Part shown: piece after piece, positions 41,114 to 49,948 of the stretch | Layout: each line of letters opens with the position of its first letter | How positions within the stretch are numbered: position 1 is the stretch's first letter | DNA from: a virus | IMG/VR virus record: IMGVR_UViG_3300042691_028416 | Coordinates: 1 to 63,040 of that record | DNA: 63,040 nucleotides | Reading direction: 5' to 3' (one strand) | The notes under the pieces: model-generated | Seen by the model: the letters and a program-made list of their open reading frames with translations, nothing else | The model's database searches: none | What the model was told of the DNA's origin: nothing | Made by a program: the position numbers and the translations under genes

Positions 41114-41350
41114 ATGAGTATAACAATTACAATGGAAAATCTTCTTGTAGGTTCTATTTTACTATTGTTAGGATTACAAGTATTCCAGCAATACAAATTA
41201 GATAAAGCCAACAAAGAAATTAAGCAATTATGGGATCAACTTTCAACATGGAATACTATGGTTGCTTTAAAACTTTTGGAAAACCAAAAAGAAATAGCTA
41301 AATTAAACGAAAATAAAAATAATGGAGAACAAACGAAGAAAGATAGCTAA
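41114..41350 (+). CDS. Small membrane-anchored coiled-coil protein
   Basis: 78 residues. Residues 8-24 form one hydrophobic helix (ENLLVGSILLLLGLQVF), followed by a helical charged part (QYKLDKANKEIKQLWDQL). The start is two bases after queE and the end overlaps folE by 29 bases. Function unknown. Confidence 0.55.
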   Translation: MSITITMENLLVGSILLLLGLQVFQQYKLDKANKEIKQLWDQLSTWNTMVALKLLENQKEIAKLNENKNNGEQTKKDS

Positions 41351-42047
41351 TGTAGAAACATTAGAAACAGCACAAGCTGGCTTTGCAAATGGTATTTCAA
41401 TCCAGTTAGCAAATGTACTTAGCAGAGGTGATCATCGCTCACTTAACGCTCAAGAAAAACAAATCATTATTGAAAATGCTGAGAAAGCATATGGTGATTT
41501 TCTTACAGCATTAGGTGTTAATTGGCAAAATGATCCAAATAGTATGGAAACACCTCGTCGTGTAGCTAAAGCATATGTAAATGATTTATGGGCGGGTAGG
41601 TATAATTTACCAACTGATATTACAGCATTTCCTAGTGATGGTTACAATGGTATTGTATTAGAAAGAGACATTCCAATTGTGTCAATGTGTTCACACCATC
41701 ATCAAGCAATTTTAGGTAAAGCCCATATAGCTTATATACCAGGTGAAGACGGTAAAGTAGTTGGATTGAGTAAATTGAATCGTATTGTAGAACACTTTGC
41801 TCGTAGAGGTGCTATTCAAGAACAACTTACAGTAGCAGTACATAATGCTATTCAAGCAGTAGCTGAAACTGAAAATGTAATGGTAGTAGTACACTCATAC
41901 CACAATTGTGTATCATGTAGAGGTGTTAAACACTTTGGTGCATCAATGGTAACAAGTGAAGTATCAGGTGTATTCGCTGATCACACTAGAACAGCTAAAA
42001 TGGAAGTAATTGAAATGTTAAAATTAAATATGGAGGGATATAAATAA
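41322..42047 (+). CDS. folE: GTP cyclohydrolase I
   Basis: 241 residues. Family landmarks are TPRRVAKAYVNDLWAG, SMCSHHHQAILGKAHIAYIP (Cys123 and His126 as zinc ligands), VGLSKLNRIVEHFARR, QLTVAVHNAI and HNCVSCRGVKHFGASM (Cys196 as third ligand). It converts GTP to 7,8-dihydroneopterin triphosphate, the entry step for both folate and 7-deazaguanine; here the operon points to the latter. Unlike QueC and QueD of the same operon, it keeps its zinc site. Confidence 0.92.
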   Translation: MENKRRKIANVETLETAQAGFANGISIQLANVLSRGDHRSLNAQEKQIIIENAEKAYGDFLTALGVNWQNDPNSMETPRRVAKAYVNDLWAGRYNLPTDITAFPSDGYNGIVLERDIPIVSMCSHHHQAILGKAHIAYIPGEDGKVVGLSKLNRIVEHFARRGAIQEQLTVAVHNAIQAVAETENVMVVVHSYHNCVSCRGVKHFGASMVTSEVSGVFADHTRTAKMEVIEMLKLNMEGYK

Positions 42048-42208
42048 TGCAACCAAAAGAATCTAAATCAAACAAACACTTCTGGTTTAGTATGGCTAAA
42101 TCAGTTTTAAGACTATTTGGATGTCTATACTTATTTTTTGATGATGTAGTTGGCGCGGCTGTTTTATTAGCTGTAGCTGAAGGATTAGGAATTATAGAAG
42201 AATTTTAA
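42047..42208 (+). CDS. Small membrane-associated protein
   Basis: 53 residues. The start overlaps the folE stop (TAATG), strong evidence of coupling. A basic start (KESKSNKHFWFSMAKSVLRLF) leads to a hydrophobic segment (VVGAAVLLAVAEGLGII). One helix may insert in the membrane. No family is recognised. Confidence 0.6.
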   Translation: MQPKESKSNKHFWFSMAKSVLRLFGCLYLFFDDVVGAAVLLAVAEGLGIIEEF

Positions 42209-42220
42209 TAAATTTATAAT

Positions 42221-42736
42221 ATGTTAAACGTAAAACAAATTTTAGACGAAGGTCTACTTAAATTAGAACATAGTAAAGGTAAACCAGCACAAGTTGGATT
42301 TGATCTTACACTTAAACAAGTAAACAAAATTGGTAACAAAGGAGTAAATATACCTAAAATAGGTAAAGTATTAAAAGACAAAACTGAACTGACTAATTAT
42401 ACTCCACATGGATTAATGAATTTAGATGGTGTTACTGGTTGGTTACTTTATGAAGGTGTATATGATATTACATTCAATGAAGGATGCAAAATACCATCAA
42501 ATAGAGTAGCATTCATCAAACAACGCTCATCACTATATCGCAATGGAGCCATCATTAATAGCCCAGTATTCGATCCAGGATTTGAAACTGAATTTATGGG
42601 TACATTAATGTTTGTTCATGAAACATTATTCATTGAAGAAAATGCTAGAGTAGCACAAATATATTTTCATGAATGTGAACCTGCGGAGCTCTACAACGGC
42701 CAGTGGCAGGGTGATAAACAACGTAATCAACAGTAA
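42221..42736 (+). CDS. dcd: dCTP deaminase / dUTPase-like enzyme
   Basis: 171 residues. The trimeric dUTPase/dCTP deaminase signature is seen in GFDLTL (26-31), RSSLYRNG (102-109) and SPVFDPGFETEF (114-125). The C-terminal YNGQWQGDKQR matches the flexible YxGxYQG closing arm of dCTP deaminases. It supplies dUMP or dUTP for thymidylate and keeps uracil out of DNA. It closes the deazaguanine operon before a terminator, which groups nucleotide supply with base modification. Deaminase versus dUTPase activity cannot be decided here. Confidence 0.82.
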   Translation: MLNVKQILDEGLLKLEHSKGKPAQVGFDLTLKQVNKIGNKGVNIPKIGKVLKDKTELTNYTPHGLMNLDGVTGWLLYEGVYDITFNEGCKIPSNRVAFIKQRSSLYRNGAIINSPVFDPGFETEFMGTLMFVHETLFIEENARVAQIYFHECEPAELYNGQWQGDKQRNQQ

Positions 42737-42763
42737 AAATTACATCCCTTCCCACCAAGAATA

Positions 42764-42789
42764 ATGGTTCCTCATTTGAGGAGCCATTT
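42764..42789 (+). terminator. Rho-independent terminator
   Basis: A 10-base-pair stem (atggttcctc / gaggagccat, one G-T pair) with an ATTT loop is followed by TT. It separates the deazaguanine operon from the second fibre block. Confidence 0.85.
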
Positions 42790-42796
42790 GTCTTGT

Positions 42797-42806
42797 CATA
42801 TTTATA
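42797..42806 (+). promoter_or_regulatory. Late-type box CATATTTATA
   Basis: It ends three bases before the ATG at 42810. TTTG occurs 18 bases upstream, but inside the terminator stem, so its meaning is doubtful. Confidence 0.45.
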
Positions 42807-42809
42807 TAC

Positions 42810-43100
42810 ATGGCATCTGGAAAATACCCAATATTTAATAGGAGTAAAAATCCTTTTAGTAATAATACAAGACCATCACCTTCAACCGCTAAAAAAGGTA
42901 GTGTGATGTTTGATGAAAATTATAGTGGTATTATAACAACAGCTAAATCATATGTGACTAATTATTATGAAACTGTGAATGGTTTAGAGTATTACGCTAT
43001 AGAAAATGAAAGTACATATTATCAAGATTTAGCAGGTACTATACCAAATATATTTCATGTTAATTATATACAAGATCCAATCAATAAACTAAATATATAA
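42810..43100 (+). CDS. Small virion-type protein
   Basis: 96 residues with a polar start (SGKYPIFNRSKNPFSNNTRPSPST) and a beta-rich remainder (GIITTAKSYVTNYYETVNGLEYYAIENEST). It lies three bases before a fibre gene and after a late-type box. Probably a structural or fibre-associated protein; no family is recognised. Confidence 0.55.
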   Translation: MASGKYPIFNRSKNPFSNNTRPSPSTAKKGSVMFDENYSGIITTAKSYVTNYYETVNGLEYYAIENESTYYQDLAGTIPNIFHVNYIQDPINKLNI

Positions 43101-43102
43101 GC

Positions 43103-44350
43103 ATGGCTTTAGTTTTAAGAAATACAAAAGGTAGTCCTTTAACATTTGCTGAAGGAGATGCTAACTTAGTTTATTTAGAAAGTTTAGCATCCAGTGGAAG
43201 TAATATTAATATTAATAGTTTAGTCACTACTAGTTCATTTAATAATTTTACAGGAAGTATACTTACAACATCCTCATTTAATACATATACTGGTTCTTCT
43301 TCATCTCAATTTGCTGGTACAGCCTCATATGCTCTATTTGCTGCTAATGGAGGAGGTGGAGGTAATATAGATACAGGATCATTAGCTACTACAGGTTCAA
43401 ATACATTTAATGGTAATCAAATTATATCAGGTTCATTTACAGTAATAACAGGTAGCTCAATAGAGTTACAAGTTATAAATACTGGTGTAAGAATAGGTAG
43501 TGTTATTACTGATGCCCATACTGTAACAGGATCACTAAGAATAAGTGGATCAACAACTATTACAGGATCATTAAATGTAACAGGTCCTTCATCTACTATT
43601 AATAATCTATTAATAACATCATCAGCAGGAACTACAATATTATCAGCTACTACAAACTCACTTGATATTAACTTAACATCAGCTGGTACAAATAGTAATG
43701 GGTTTAGAATATATGCAAGTAATACTTTAACAGAAACACCAAATGCAGCGGCTATACAATTTTTCTCAATAGGTCACCCACTTTACCCAGGTCAATTCTA
43801 TTTAGATTCTGGAGCAGACAATAATGCCGCATTGATATTTAGAACAGCAGTGACAAGTGGTACTATCACAGAAAGAATGAGAATAACTGCTGATGGTAAT
43901 ACTTTAATTACTGGTTCATTAAGTGTAAGTGGTAGTATAGGACATGACTATAACCAATTTAAAACACTATATACTAGTGTAGGTACACAAACTAGTGGTG
44001 TTATTCTAACATTTGATCCAACACAATATTATTCTTGCTTTATAGAATACCATGTATTTTTATATGATGACCAACTACCAATAGTAACAACAACAAGAGC
44101 AGGAAATATAAAAATATCAGTACCATATAAACCTGATACCAATGATAATCAATATAATATACCATTTACAGAAAATACAACAGAACATAGAACACATCTT
44201 GACTATTCAACAGTAACAACAGAAGACATCTACTTCAAAGTAAATTATGATTCAAATGTAGGATTAATACAACTAATAATGTATAATGATAATGGAACAT
44301 ATGCCTCATATATAAATGCAGAATATAGATTAATAGGTTACAGATTATAA
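43103..44350 (+). CDS. Second tail fibre
   Basis: 415 residues. It uses the same modules as the giant fibre: TTSSFNTYTGSSSSQFAGTASYA at the start, GGGGG hinge, then TGSLRISGSTTITGSLNVTG repeats. The middle has a beta module ending ITERMRITADGNTLITGSLSVSG, and the tip region (about 300-415) is different (YSCFIEYHVFLYDDQLPIV and INAEYRLIGYRL). A shared N-terminus and differing tip suggest an alternative or accessory fibre using the same attachment point. Confidence 0.75.
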   Translation: MALVLRNTKGSPLTFAEGDANLVYLESLASSGSNININSLVTTSSFNNFTGSILTTSSFNTYTGSSSSQFAGTASYALFAANGGGGGNIDTGSLATTGSNTFNGNQIISGSFTVITGSSIELQVINTGVRIGSVITDAHTVTGSLRISGSTTITGSLNVTGPSSTINNLLITSSAGTTILSATTNSLDINLTSAGTNSNGFRIYASNTLTETPNAAAIQFFSIGHPLYPGQFYLDSGADNNAALIFRTAVTSGTITERMRITADGNTLITGSLSVSGSIGHDYNQFKTLYTSVGTQTSGVILTFDPTQYYSCFIEYHVFLYDDQLPIVTTTRAGNIKISVPYKPDTNDNQYNIPFTENTTEHRTHLDYSTVTTEDIYFKVNYDSNVGLIQLIMYNDNGTYASYINAEYRLIGYRL

Positions 44351-44359
44351 AAATAGATT

Positions 44360-45034
44360 ATGGCTCAATTAAAACATACTCCACCTAACTTTACAGTAAA
44401 TTCTATCAAAGGATGGAATACTAGATTATTATATACTTTTTATGGATATTTTAATACAGCATTTAATTATTATGCTGTAGCTACTAATTATACTAATAAT
44501 TTGTTCTCAACAATAGCAAATTGGGAAAATTCAAACGCCATCATAGTATCAAAAGGACAATATAACTACCCACAATATAGCTACTTTTTTAAAACAGGAA
44601 AAAGTATAAGGGTAAAAGGACATTTATTAGTAACATCAGATGATACAAATCAAATTTTTAATATCTTTGCTAAAATAAGAAATATTACAGATAATAGTTT
44701 AATTTCAATCGCGTCCTCGGATAAAAGTAATAGCCATACTTTCGCAAATGGAACTATAGTTAATGGTTTACCTATAAACTTTGAAATAACATATAGCTGT
44801 GTTGAAGATAATAATGATTTATATTTTCAAGCTAATGGATTTTTTCAATATGAATATGATAGCTATAGTGGTGGAGGTACAAATAGATCAGTTGTTTATG
44901 TCCCTATATGGTCTGACAATCAATTTACATTAGTTGGAACAAATGATGATGAATACAATCTACATATAAGTTTTGATGATAGTAATGTACCAAACATCAC
45001 ATTGCGACATATGACAGTAGAAGAATTAAGTTAA
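44360..45034 (+). CDS. Fibre-block structural protein
   Basis: 224 residues, aromatic- and Asn-rich, mostly beta (NTRLLYTFYGYFNTAFNYYAVATNYTNNLF, SIRVKGHLLVTSDD, DLYFQANGFFQYEYD). It starts nine bases after the second fibre and is probably a fibre tip or tail-surface protein. No repeat or catalytic motif and no family recognised. Confidence 0.6.
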   Translation: MAQLKHTPPNFTVNSIKGWNTRLLYTFYGYFNTAFNYYAVATNYTNNLFSTIANWENSNAIIVSKGQYNYPQYSYFFKTGKSIRVKGHLLVTSDDTNQIFNIFAKIRNITDNSLISIASSDKSNSHTFANGTIVNGLPINFEITYSCVEDNNDLYFQANGFFQYEYDSYSGGGTNRSVVYVPIWSDNQFTLVGTNDDEYNLHISFDDSNVPNITLRHMTVEELS

Positions 45035-45044
45035 AATATTTATA
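45035..45044 (+). promoter_or_regulatory. Late-type box AATATTTATA
   Basis: It directly follows the stop of the structural gene and ends seven bases before a 31-codon frame. Confidence 0.4.
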
Positions 45045-45051
45045 TAAAACA

Positions 45052-45147
45052 ATGACAACTGGTGAAATATTTATTAAAACAGGAGATCCAACACCATCAA
45101 ATACCTATCTAAGTAACACACCAATGGAAATAAGAGTTTATAATTAA
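45052..45147 (+). CDS. Possible 31-residue protein
   Basis: Reads MTTGEIFIKTGDPTPSNTYL... to ...EIRVYN. It has its own late-type box and fills the gap up to the next promoter. Short, with no family; support is position only. Confidence 0.4.
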   Translation: MTTGEIFIKTGDPTPSNTYLSNTPMEIRVYN

Positions 45148-45148
45148 A

Positions 45149-45180
45149 TTTGTTTTCTTCCTAATTCTTGTATATATTTA
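45149..45180 (+). promoter_or_regulatory. Two-box promoter TTTG-N20-TATATTTA
   Basis: TTTG at 45149-45152, exactly 20 bases, then TATATTTA at 45173-45180. It precedes the ATG at 45201 by 20 bases. Confidence 0.6.
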
Positions 45181-45200
45181 TATAATGTAAATAATATAAT

Positions 45201-45524
45201 ATGGAAGGATTTGACCCAAAACAAGAATCAAAAGGATTAGGTGACACAATTGCCAAAGTGACAAATTTTTTCGGTATTGATAAAGTAGCTGAAGCTGTGG
45301 CTAAAATAGCAGGAGCTAAAGGTTGTGGTTGCAATGAACGTAGAGAAGCTTTAAATGCTTTATTTCCATACAAAGAAAAAACACGTAAATTTAAAGTATT
45401 AAAACAATTTAACTGGCATGGAAATGATTATTTTGAAGGTCAAATAGTAGAAGTAAATAATGAACATCCTCTGTTTGATGGTGTTATTATTTTAGCTACT
45501 GAAAAAATGATTGAAGAAATATGA
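45201..45524 (+). CDS. Small protein with Cys-Gly-Cys-Asn motif
   Basis: 107 residues. The first half (KGLGDTIAKVTNFFGIDKVAEAVAKIAGAKGCGCNERREALNALFPYK) is a helical segment ending in Cys-Gly-Cys and a basic stretch; I have seen this pattern in phage proteins of unknown role. The second half (FKVLKQFNWHGNDYFEGQIVEV) resembles a small beta barrel. It overlaps the membrane protein gene by four bases. Confidence 0.6.
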   Translation: MEGFDPKQESKGLGDTIAKVTNFFGIDKVAEAVAKIAGAKGCGCNERREALNALFPYKEKTRKFKVLKQFNWHGNDYFEGQIVEVNNEHPLFDGVIILATEKMIEEI

Positions 45525-46534
45525 AATTAGATAAGTTTTTCCAGTTAAAAAATGATTTAGAGACATTTACTTTTGAAAAAAATTTTAATTCATTAAGTAA
45601 AACACTTTATTATTTTTCATTTTTAGGCAATATATTTTTAATATTGTTTAGTTATTTCTTTATTAAGGATGTAACTAATAGTATACCTTCTCTATTTACA
45701 GGACAAGGATTATTTTTTAGTATATTCATTATTCTGTTTATGACAGGGTATGAATTATTTAAGCGTTTTGCTTTTGAACAACTTACTTCTACTATATTAC
45801 GTTTACGTAAGTTCACTGTTAATATCATTATAGGTTCATTAGTATCATTAATACTAGTAGCTGGTTCATTTTATCTATCATTAAATGGAGCTCACCGATT
45901 AATTGACACTAGTGAAACTGTACAAACAACTGTAGACTCATCTATTACAAAACAAACAGATTCTATAGCTAATTACTATAATAAAGAAATTGAATTTTAT
46001 CGTAACCAACCAGCTAAAACTAGAACAGATAGACAATATAGAGACTCAATTGTAGCTGACTTACAAAAAACTAAAGACAATAAAATACAAGCTATTGAAT
46101 CTAAAGCATCAGGTAAATCAACTTCTAAATTAAATGAAGTACAAGAAAATAGTTTAGCATTTGCTATAATGGTATTTTTCTTAGAATTAATTATTCTAAT
46201 AGGAGTAGCGTTTGATGCTTACTATGTATGGACTTCATATTCAGAAATGAAACAAGTTCTAACAACCCCTAAATATAGACAACTAGAGATAAATTTACGA
46301 CTATTAAAAGTATTCTATCAGAATGGTCGTAAAAAAGAACAAGATCCAATCATAGCTAAATCAAAATTATTATCTTTAGTTTCATCATCTAAAATATCTG
46401 TTAGCCAGAAAGAAGTAAATGACTTTTTAGCTTTATGTTCTGAACTTGAAATCATATCAGGCACATTCAGAAAAAAAGTTTACAATATGAGTTATCAAAA
46501 AGCTAAAGAGTTATTGGAAAACCAAGAAATTTAA
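45521..46534 (+). CDS. Membrane protein with extracytoplasmic coiled segment
   Basis: 337 residues. Helices lie at about 29-47, 60-80, 98-120 and 208-232. Between the third and fourth is a charged, helical loop (about 121-205) probably outside the cytoplasmic membrane, with many Thr/Asp/Lys. The last 100 residues are cytoplasmic and helical. No channel, protease or kinase motif is seen. Coupled with the Cys-Gly-Cys protein. An envelope or superinfection role is possible but unproven. Confidence 0.6.
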   Translation: MKLDKFFQLKNDLETFTFEKNFNSLSKTLYYFSFLGNIFLILFSYFFIKDVTNSIPSLFTGQGLFFSIFIILFMTGYELFKRFAFEQLTSTILRLRKFTVNIIIGSLVSLILVAGSFYLSLNGAHRLIDTSETVQTTVDSSITKQTDSIANYYNKEIEFYRNQPAKTRTDRQYRDSIVADLQKTKDNKIQAIESKASGKSTSKLNEVQENSLAFAIMVFFLELIILIGVAFDAYYVWTSYSEMKQVLTTPKYRQLEINLRLLKVFYQNGRKKEQDPIIAKSKLLSLVSSSKISVSQKEVNDFLALCSELEIISGTFRKKVYNMSYQKAKELLENQEI

Positions 46535-46558
46535 GTTATATTTTATTTAAAATAAGTT

Positions 46559-47806
46559 ATGGAAACAATTTTTATATCGATAGCAAGCTATCGAGACCCA
46601 GAGCTAATACCAACTATAAAAGACTGTATAGCTAACGCTAAAAATCCTAAAAGATTAAGATTTGGAATTTGTTGGCAACATGATGAAACTGAATCTCTAG
46701 ATGAATTTAAAGATGACTCTAGATTCAAAATAATTGATGTTCCATATTCTTATTCTAAAGGTACATGTTGGGCTCGTAACATGGTGCAAGAACTATATGA
46801 TGGTGAAACTTATTATTTACAGTTAGATTCTCATCATCGTTTTACTAAAAACTGGGATGATACTTTACTTAAAATGTTTAAAGCATTAAAAAAAGATGGT
46901 TATAAAAAACCATTATTGACTGCTTATTTACCTGGTTTTGATCCTAAAAATGACCCTAATAGCAGAATTAATGAATGTTGGGGTTTAGAATTTGATAGAT
47001 ATTTACCTGAAGGTCCTATATTTATTAAACCACATTCTATACCAAATTGGAATAAACTAAAATCTCCAGTACCGTCTAGATTTTTATCAGCGCACTTTAT
47101 TTTTACTTTAGGACAATGGGCTAAAGAAGTAAAATACGATCCATATTATTATTTTCATGGTGAAGAACCATCATTAGCAGCTCGTTCTTATACTTATGGA
47201 TATGATTTATTCCAACCACATAAAGTAATCATATGGCATGAATATACTAGATCAGGTAAAGTTAAACAATGGGATGATGATAAAGATTGGGCTACTAAAA
47301 ATAGTACATCTTACTCTAGATATAGAGCTTTACATGGTATGGGAGATATAATAGAAGGAACAATTAATGATTTAGAAAAGTATGGTTGGGGAACAGAGCG
47401 TACTTTAGAAGAATATGAAAGATATGCTGGTGTGAAATTTAGTACTAGACAAGTACATAGACACACAGCTGATTATCACCCATTACCTGTACCACAAGAT
47501 AATTTTGAAGAAAACTTACTTAGCAAAATAAAAGTTTGTATTGACATTTATAAAGGATCATTAACTGAAACTGATTATGACGCTATTGTTATAGCAATAT
47601 TAGATAAAAATGGCAATGACATTTATAGACAAGATAGTTCACCTGAAGAAATTTATAGTTTAATAAAATCGGATCCAAACGATCAATTTATCCATATTTG
47701 GAGAGAATATGTTGACAACAAACAACCAACAAGTTGGAGAGTTTGGCCACATAGTACCTCTAAAGGATGGTGTGAAAGAATTGAACAAATAATAAAATAT
47801 GCGTAA
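46559..47806 (+). CDS. GT60-type glycosyltransferase, copy 1
   Basis: 415 residues. IFISIASYRDPELIPTIKDCIANAKNPKRLRFGICWQ is typical of the GlcNAc-transferase family (GT60: polypeptide alpha-GlcNAc transferases of the Skp1 type). The metal-binding motif is QLDSHHRF. Further on come FLSAHFIFTLGQWAKEVKYDPYYYFHGEE and WHEYTR. A C-terminal domain of about 110 residues is shared with copy 2. Known members add sugar to protein Thr, Ser or hydroxyproline. The target here is unknown; Thr/Ser-Pro stalks of this phage are candidates. Confidence 0.75.
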   Translation: METIFISIASYRDPELIPTIKDCIANAKNPKRLRFGICWQHDETESLDEFKDDSRFKIIDVPYSYSKGTCWARNMVQELYDGETYYLQLDSHHRFTKNWDDTLLKMFKALKKDGYKKPLLTAYLPGFDPKNDPNSRINECWGLEFDRYLPEGPIFIKPHSIPNWNKLKSPVPSRFLSAHFIFTLGQWAKEVKYDPYYYFHGEEPSLAARSYTYGYDLFQPHKVIIWHEYTRSGKVKQWDDDKDWATKNSTSYSRYRALHGMGDIIEGTINDLEKYGWGTERTLEEYERYAGVKFSTRQVHRHTADYHPLPVPQDNFEENLLSKIKVCIDIYKGSLTETDYDAIVIAILDKNGNDIYRQDSSPEEIYSLIKSDPNDQFIHIWREYVDNKQPTSWRVWPHSTSKGWCERIEQIIKYA

Positions 47807-49052
47807 AGAAACAATTTTACTACATCTGCCCTCTTACAGAGACCCAGAAATAGTACCAACTATTAAATCAGCGTTAGAGAACGCTAAATATCCAAAACGT
47901 GTTCATTTTGGAATATGTCGACAATATAATCCTGAAGATGGATTTGATAATTTAGATGAGTTTAGAGATGATCCTAGATTTAAAATTATGGATGTACTCT
48001 ATACTGAAGCTCAAGGTTTACCATGGGCTAGAGCTCAAATAAATGAAAATCTATTAACAGATGAAGATTACATTTTACAATTAGATTCACATCATCGCTT
48101 TGCTAAAGATTGGGATGTGACATTAATTAAAATGCATAATCAAAGAGAAAAACAAGGTTATAAACCAATCTTAGCAGCTTATTTACCATTATATACTCCA
48201 TTTAATGATCCAGGTGGTAGAACAATGGAACCATGGCAACAACATTTTGTTTGTTTTTATCCACATGGTACTATCTTTATTCGCCCAGGATTATTAACAG
48301 GATGGCAAGATATGACTGAACCTCCATTTAGTAGATTTTTATCAGGACATTTCTGTTTTGCCAGATCAGAATGGGCTAAAGAAATAAGACATGATCCTGA
48401 TATTTACTTTAGTGGTGAAGAAATTAACTTAACAGTTAGATCTTATACACATGGGTATGATATGTTCCATCCTCATAAATTAGTAGTTTGGCACTCAACA
48501 ATGAGAGAAGAACGTGATGGTATTTTAAAATGGGATGATGATTCTAAGCGTGGAGTTGATTGGTGGAATAGACAAGAAAAAGCTCGCGCTAAAATTAGAC
48601 AATTATTCCGTACTGAAGATAATGGATTTGATTTAACAGGATATGATTTAGGAACAGTTAGAACATTAGCTGACTATGAAGCTTATGCTGGTGTTAATTT
48701 TAAAGATATGTCTGTTCAAAAATATACTTTAGAAAATGGTTACCCACCTACACCTCAAGATAGCCCATGGTCTAAATCATTTTATCATTTAGTTACTGTC
48801 CATAGACATGAATTACCAGCTGATGACTATAAATCAATTTTAATTGCTTTTGATGATGAAAATGGTATTGGTATTCATAGTAAATTTATTGATGGCCCTC
48901 AATTACAACAATTTTTAAATAATCAAGGTCCAATCCATTATGAAGAATATTTTCCATATTTTGATAAAAAACCAACTCGTATGGTAGCTTGGGGGTTAAG
49001 TGAATCTAGAGGATGGGCTGAAAGAATAGAACATAAAATAACAGATAAATGA
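47799..49052 (+). CDS. GT60-type glycosyltransferase, copy 2
   Basis: 417 residues, paralogue of copy 1 with which it overlaps by eight bases. Equivalent landmarks are LLHLPSYRDPEIVPTIKSALENAKYPKRVHFGICRQ, LQLDSHHRFAKDWD, PFSRFLSGHFCFARSEWAKEIRHDPDIYFSGEE, and the C-terminal module ending SRGWAERIEHKI. The copies have diverged widely, so they may act in succession or on different acceptors. It overlaps the next gene by four bases. Confidence 0.75.
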   Translation: MRKETILLHLPSYRDPEIVPTIKSALENAKYPKRVHFGICRQYNPEDGFDNLDEFRDDPRFKIMDVLYTEAQGLPWARAQINENLLTDEDYILQLDSHHRFAKDWDVTLIKMHNQREKQGYKPILAAYLPLYTPFNDPGGRTMEPWQQHFVCFYPHGTIFIRPGLLTGWQDMTEPPFSRFLSGHFCFARSEWAKEIRHDPDIYFSGEEINLTVRSYTHGYDMFHPHKLVVWHSTMREERDGILKWDDDSKRGVDWWNRQEKARAKIRQLFRTEDNGFDLTGYDLGTVRTLADYEAYAGVNFKDMSVQKYTLENGYPPTPQDSPWSKSFYHLVTVHRHELPADDYKSILIAFDDENGIGIHSKFIDGPQLQQFLNNQGPIHYEEYFPYFDKKPTRMVAWGLSESRGWAERIEHKITDK

Positions 49053-49948
49053 TAAAAGTATATCATGTCAAGACTCCATACACTTTAAAACAACATGATG
49101 TTTTATTAGCAGAGTTGTCTGATTATATGGTAAAAACATATAATGCTGAATTAGCTATATCATTAGGAGAAAAAATAAAAATAAATAGTGAAGAAGCAAA
49201 TGTAGATATAGCTGACTGTAATTTAATTATAGAATATACAGATAGTAATACTTTTAAAGGTATAACTTTTGAAGACCAACCTAGTTGTTTTATGGATTTC
49301 TTTAAAAAAAGAAATAATCCTAATGATATATGCTTAGTATCTCAATACAATCCATTAGAAGTTAATAACTATAATAATCAAGATCAAATAAAAAGATCTA
49401 TTTATGTGACTGCTTCACCATTTGTAGACTTAGATTATTATTATCATAAAAGACAAGAAATTAAAGAACATATTGATAAATTTTATTTTAGAGGAAATTT
49501 ACACAATATGGGTAGGTATTCAGCTATATTGCTAAATGAAAATCCATATTTTCATGGTGGTGAAGGTATCAACCCAGATCTATATTTTAGTGATTTAATA
49601 AATCATAAAGTAGGATTAAGCATTCCAGGAATAGGAGAGTTTTGTTATAGAGATATAGAGTATATGGCTGTTGGATTACCCATGATGAAATTTAAATATA
49701 TTAATGAATTATATTATCCTTTAATACCAAATTATCATTACATTAGCATTGATCGGATTGATGATGATATGGTTCATGAAAGAAATGGTGGTCAAAAATA
49801 TGTAGATGCTTATATAAACCGATTTTTAGAGGTTAAAGATGATAAAGACTTTTTAAACTTTATCTCTAAAAACGCTAGAGAATATTATGAAAATCATTTA
49901 CATTCTTCATCCAGATTAAACACAATAAAAAAAATTCTAGACATATGA
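49049..49948 (+). CDS. Exostosin-like glycosyltransferase
   Basis: 299 residues. The C-terminal half has KFYFRGNLHNMGRYSAILLNENP, then HKVGLSIPGIGEFCYRDIEYMAVGLPMMKFKYINELYYPLIPNYHYI. That resembles the nucleotide-sugar-binding part of GT-B enzymes of the exostosin (GT47) or related type. The N-terminal half is less clear. No membrane segment, so a soluble cytoplasmic enzyme. Overlaps at both ends with its neighbours show a coordinated cassette. Confidence 0.65.
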   Translation: MIKVYHVKTPYTLKQHDVLLAELSDYMVKTYNAELAISLGEKIKINSEEANVDIADCNLIIEYTDSNTFKGITFEDQPSCFMDFFKKRNNPNDICLVSQYNPLEVNNYNNQDQIKRSIYVTASPFVDLDYYYHKRQEIKEHIDKFYFRGNLHNMGRYSAILLNENPYFHGGEGINPDLYFSDLINHKVGLSIPGIGEFCYRDIEYMAVGLPMMKFKYINELYYPLIPNYHYISIDRIDDDMVHERNGGQKYVDAYINRFLEVKDDKDFLNFISKNAREYYENHLHSSSRLNTIKKILDI

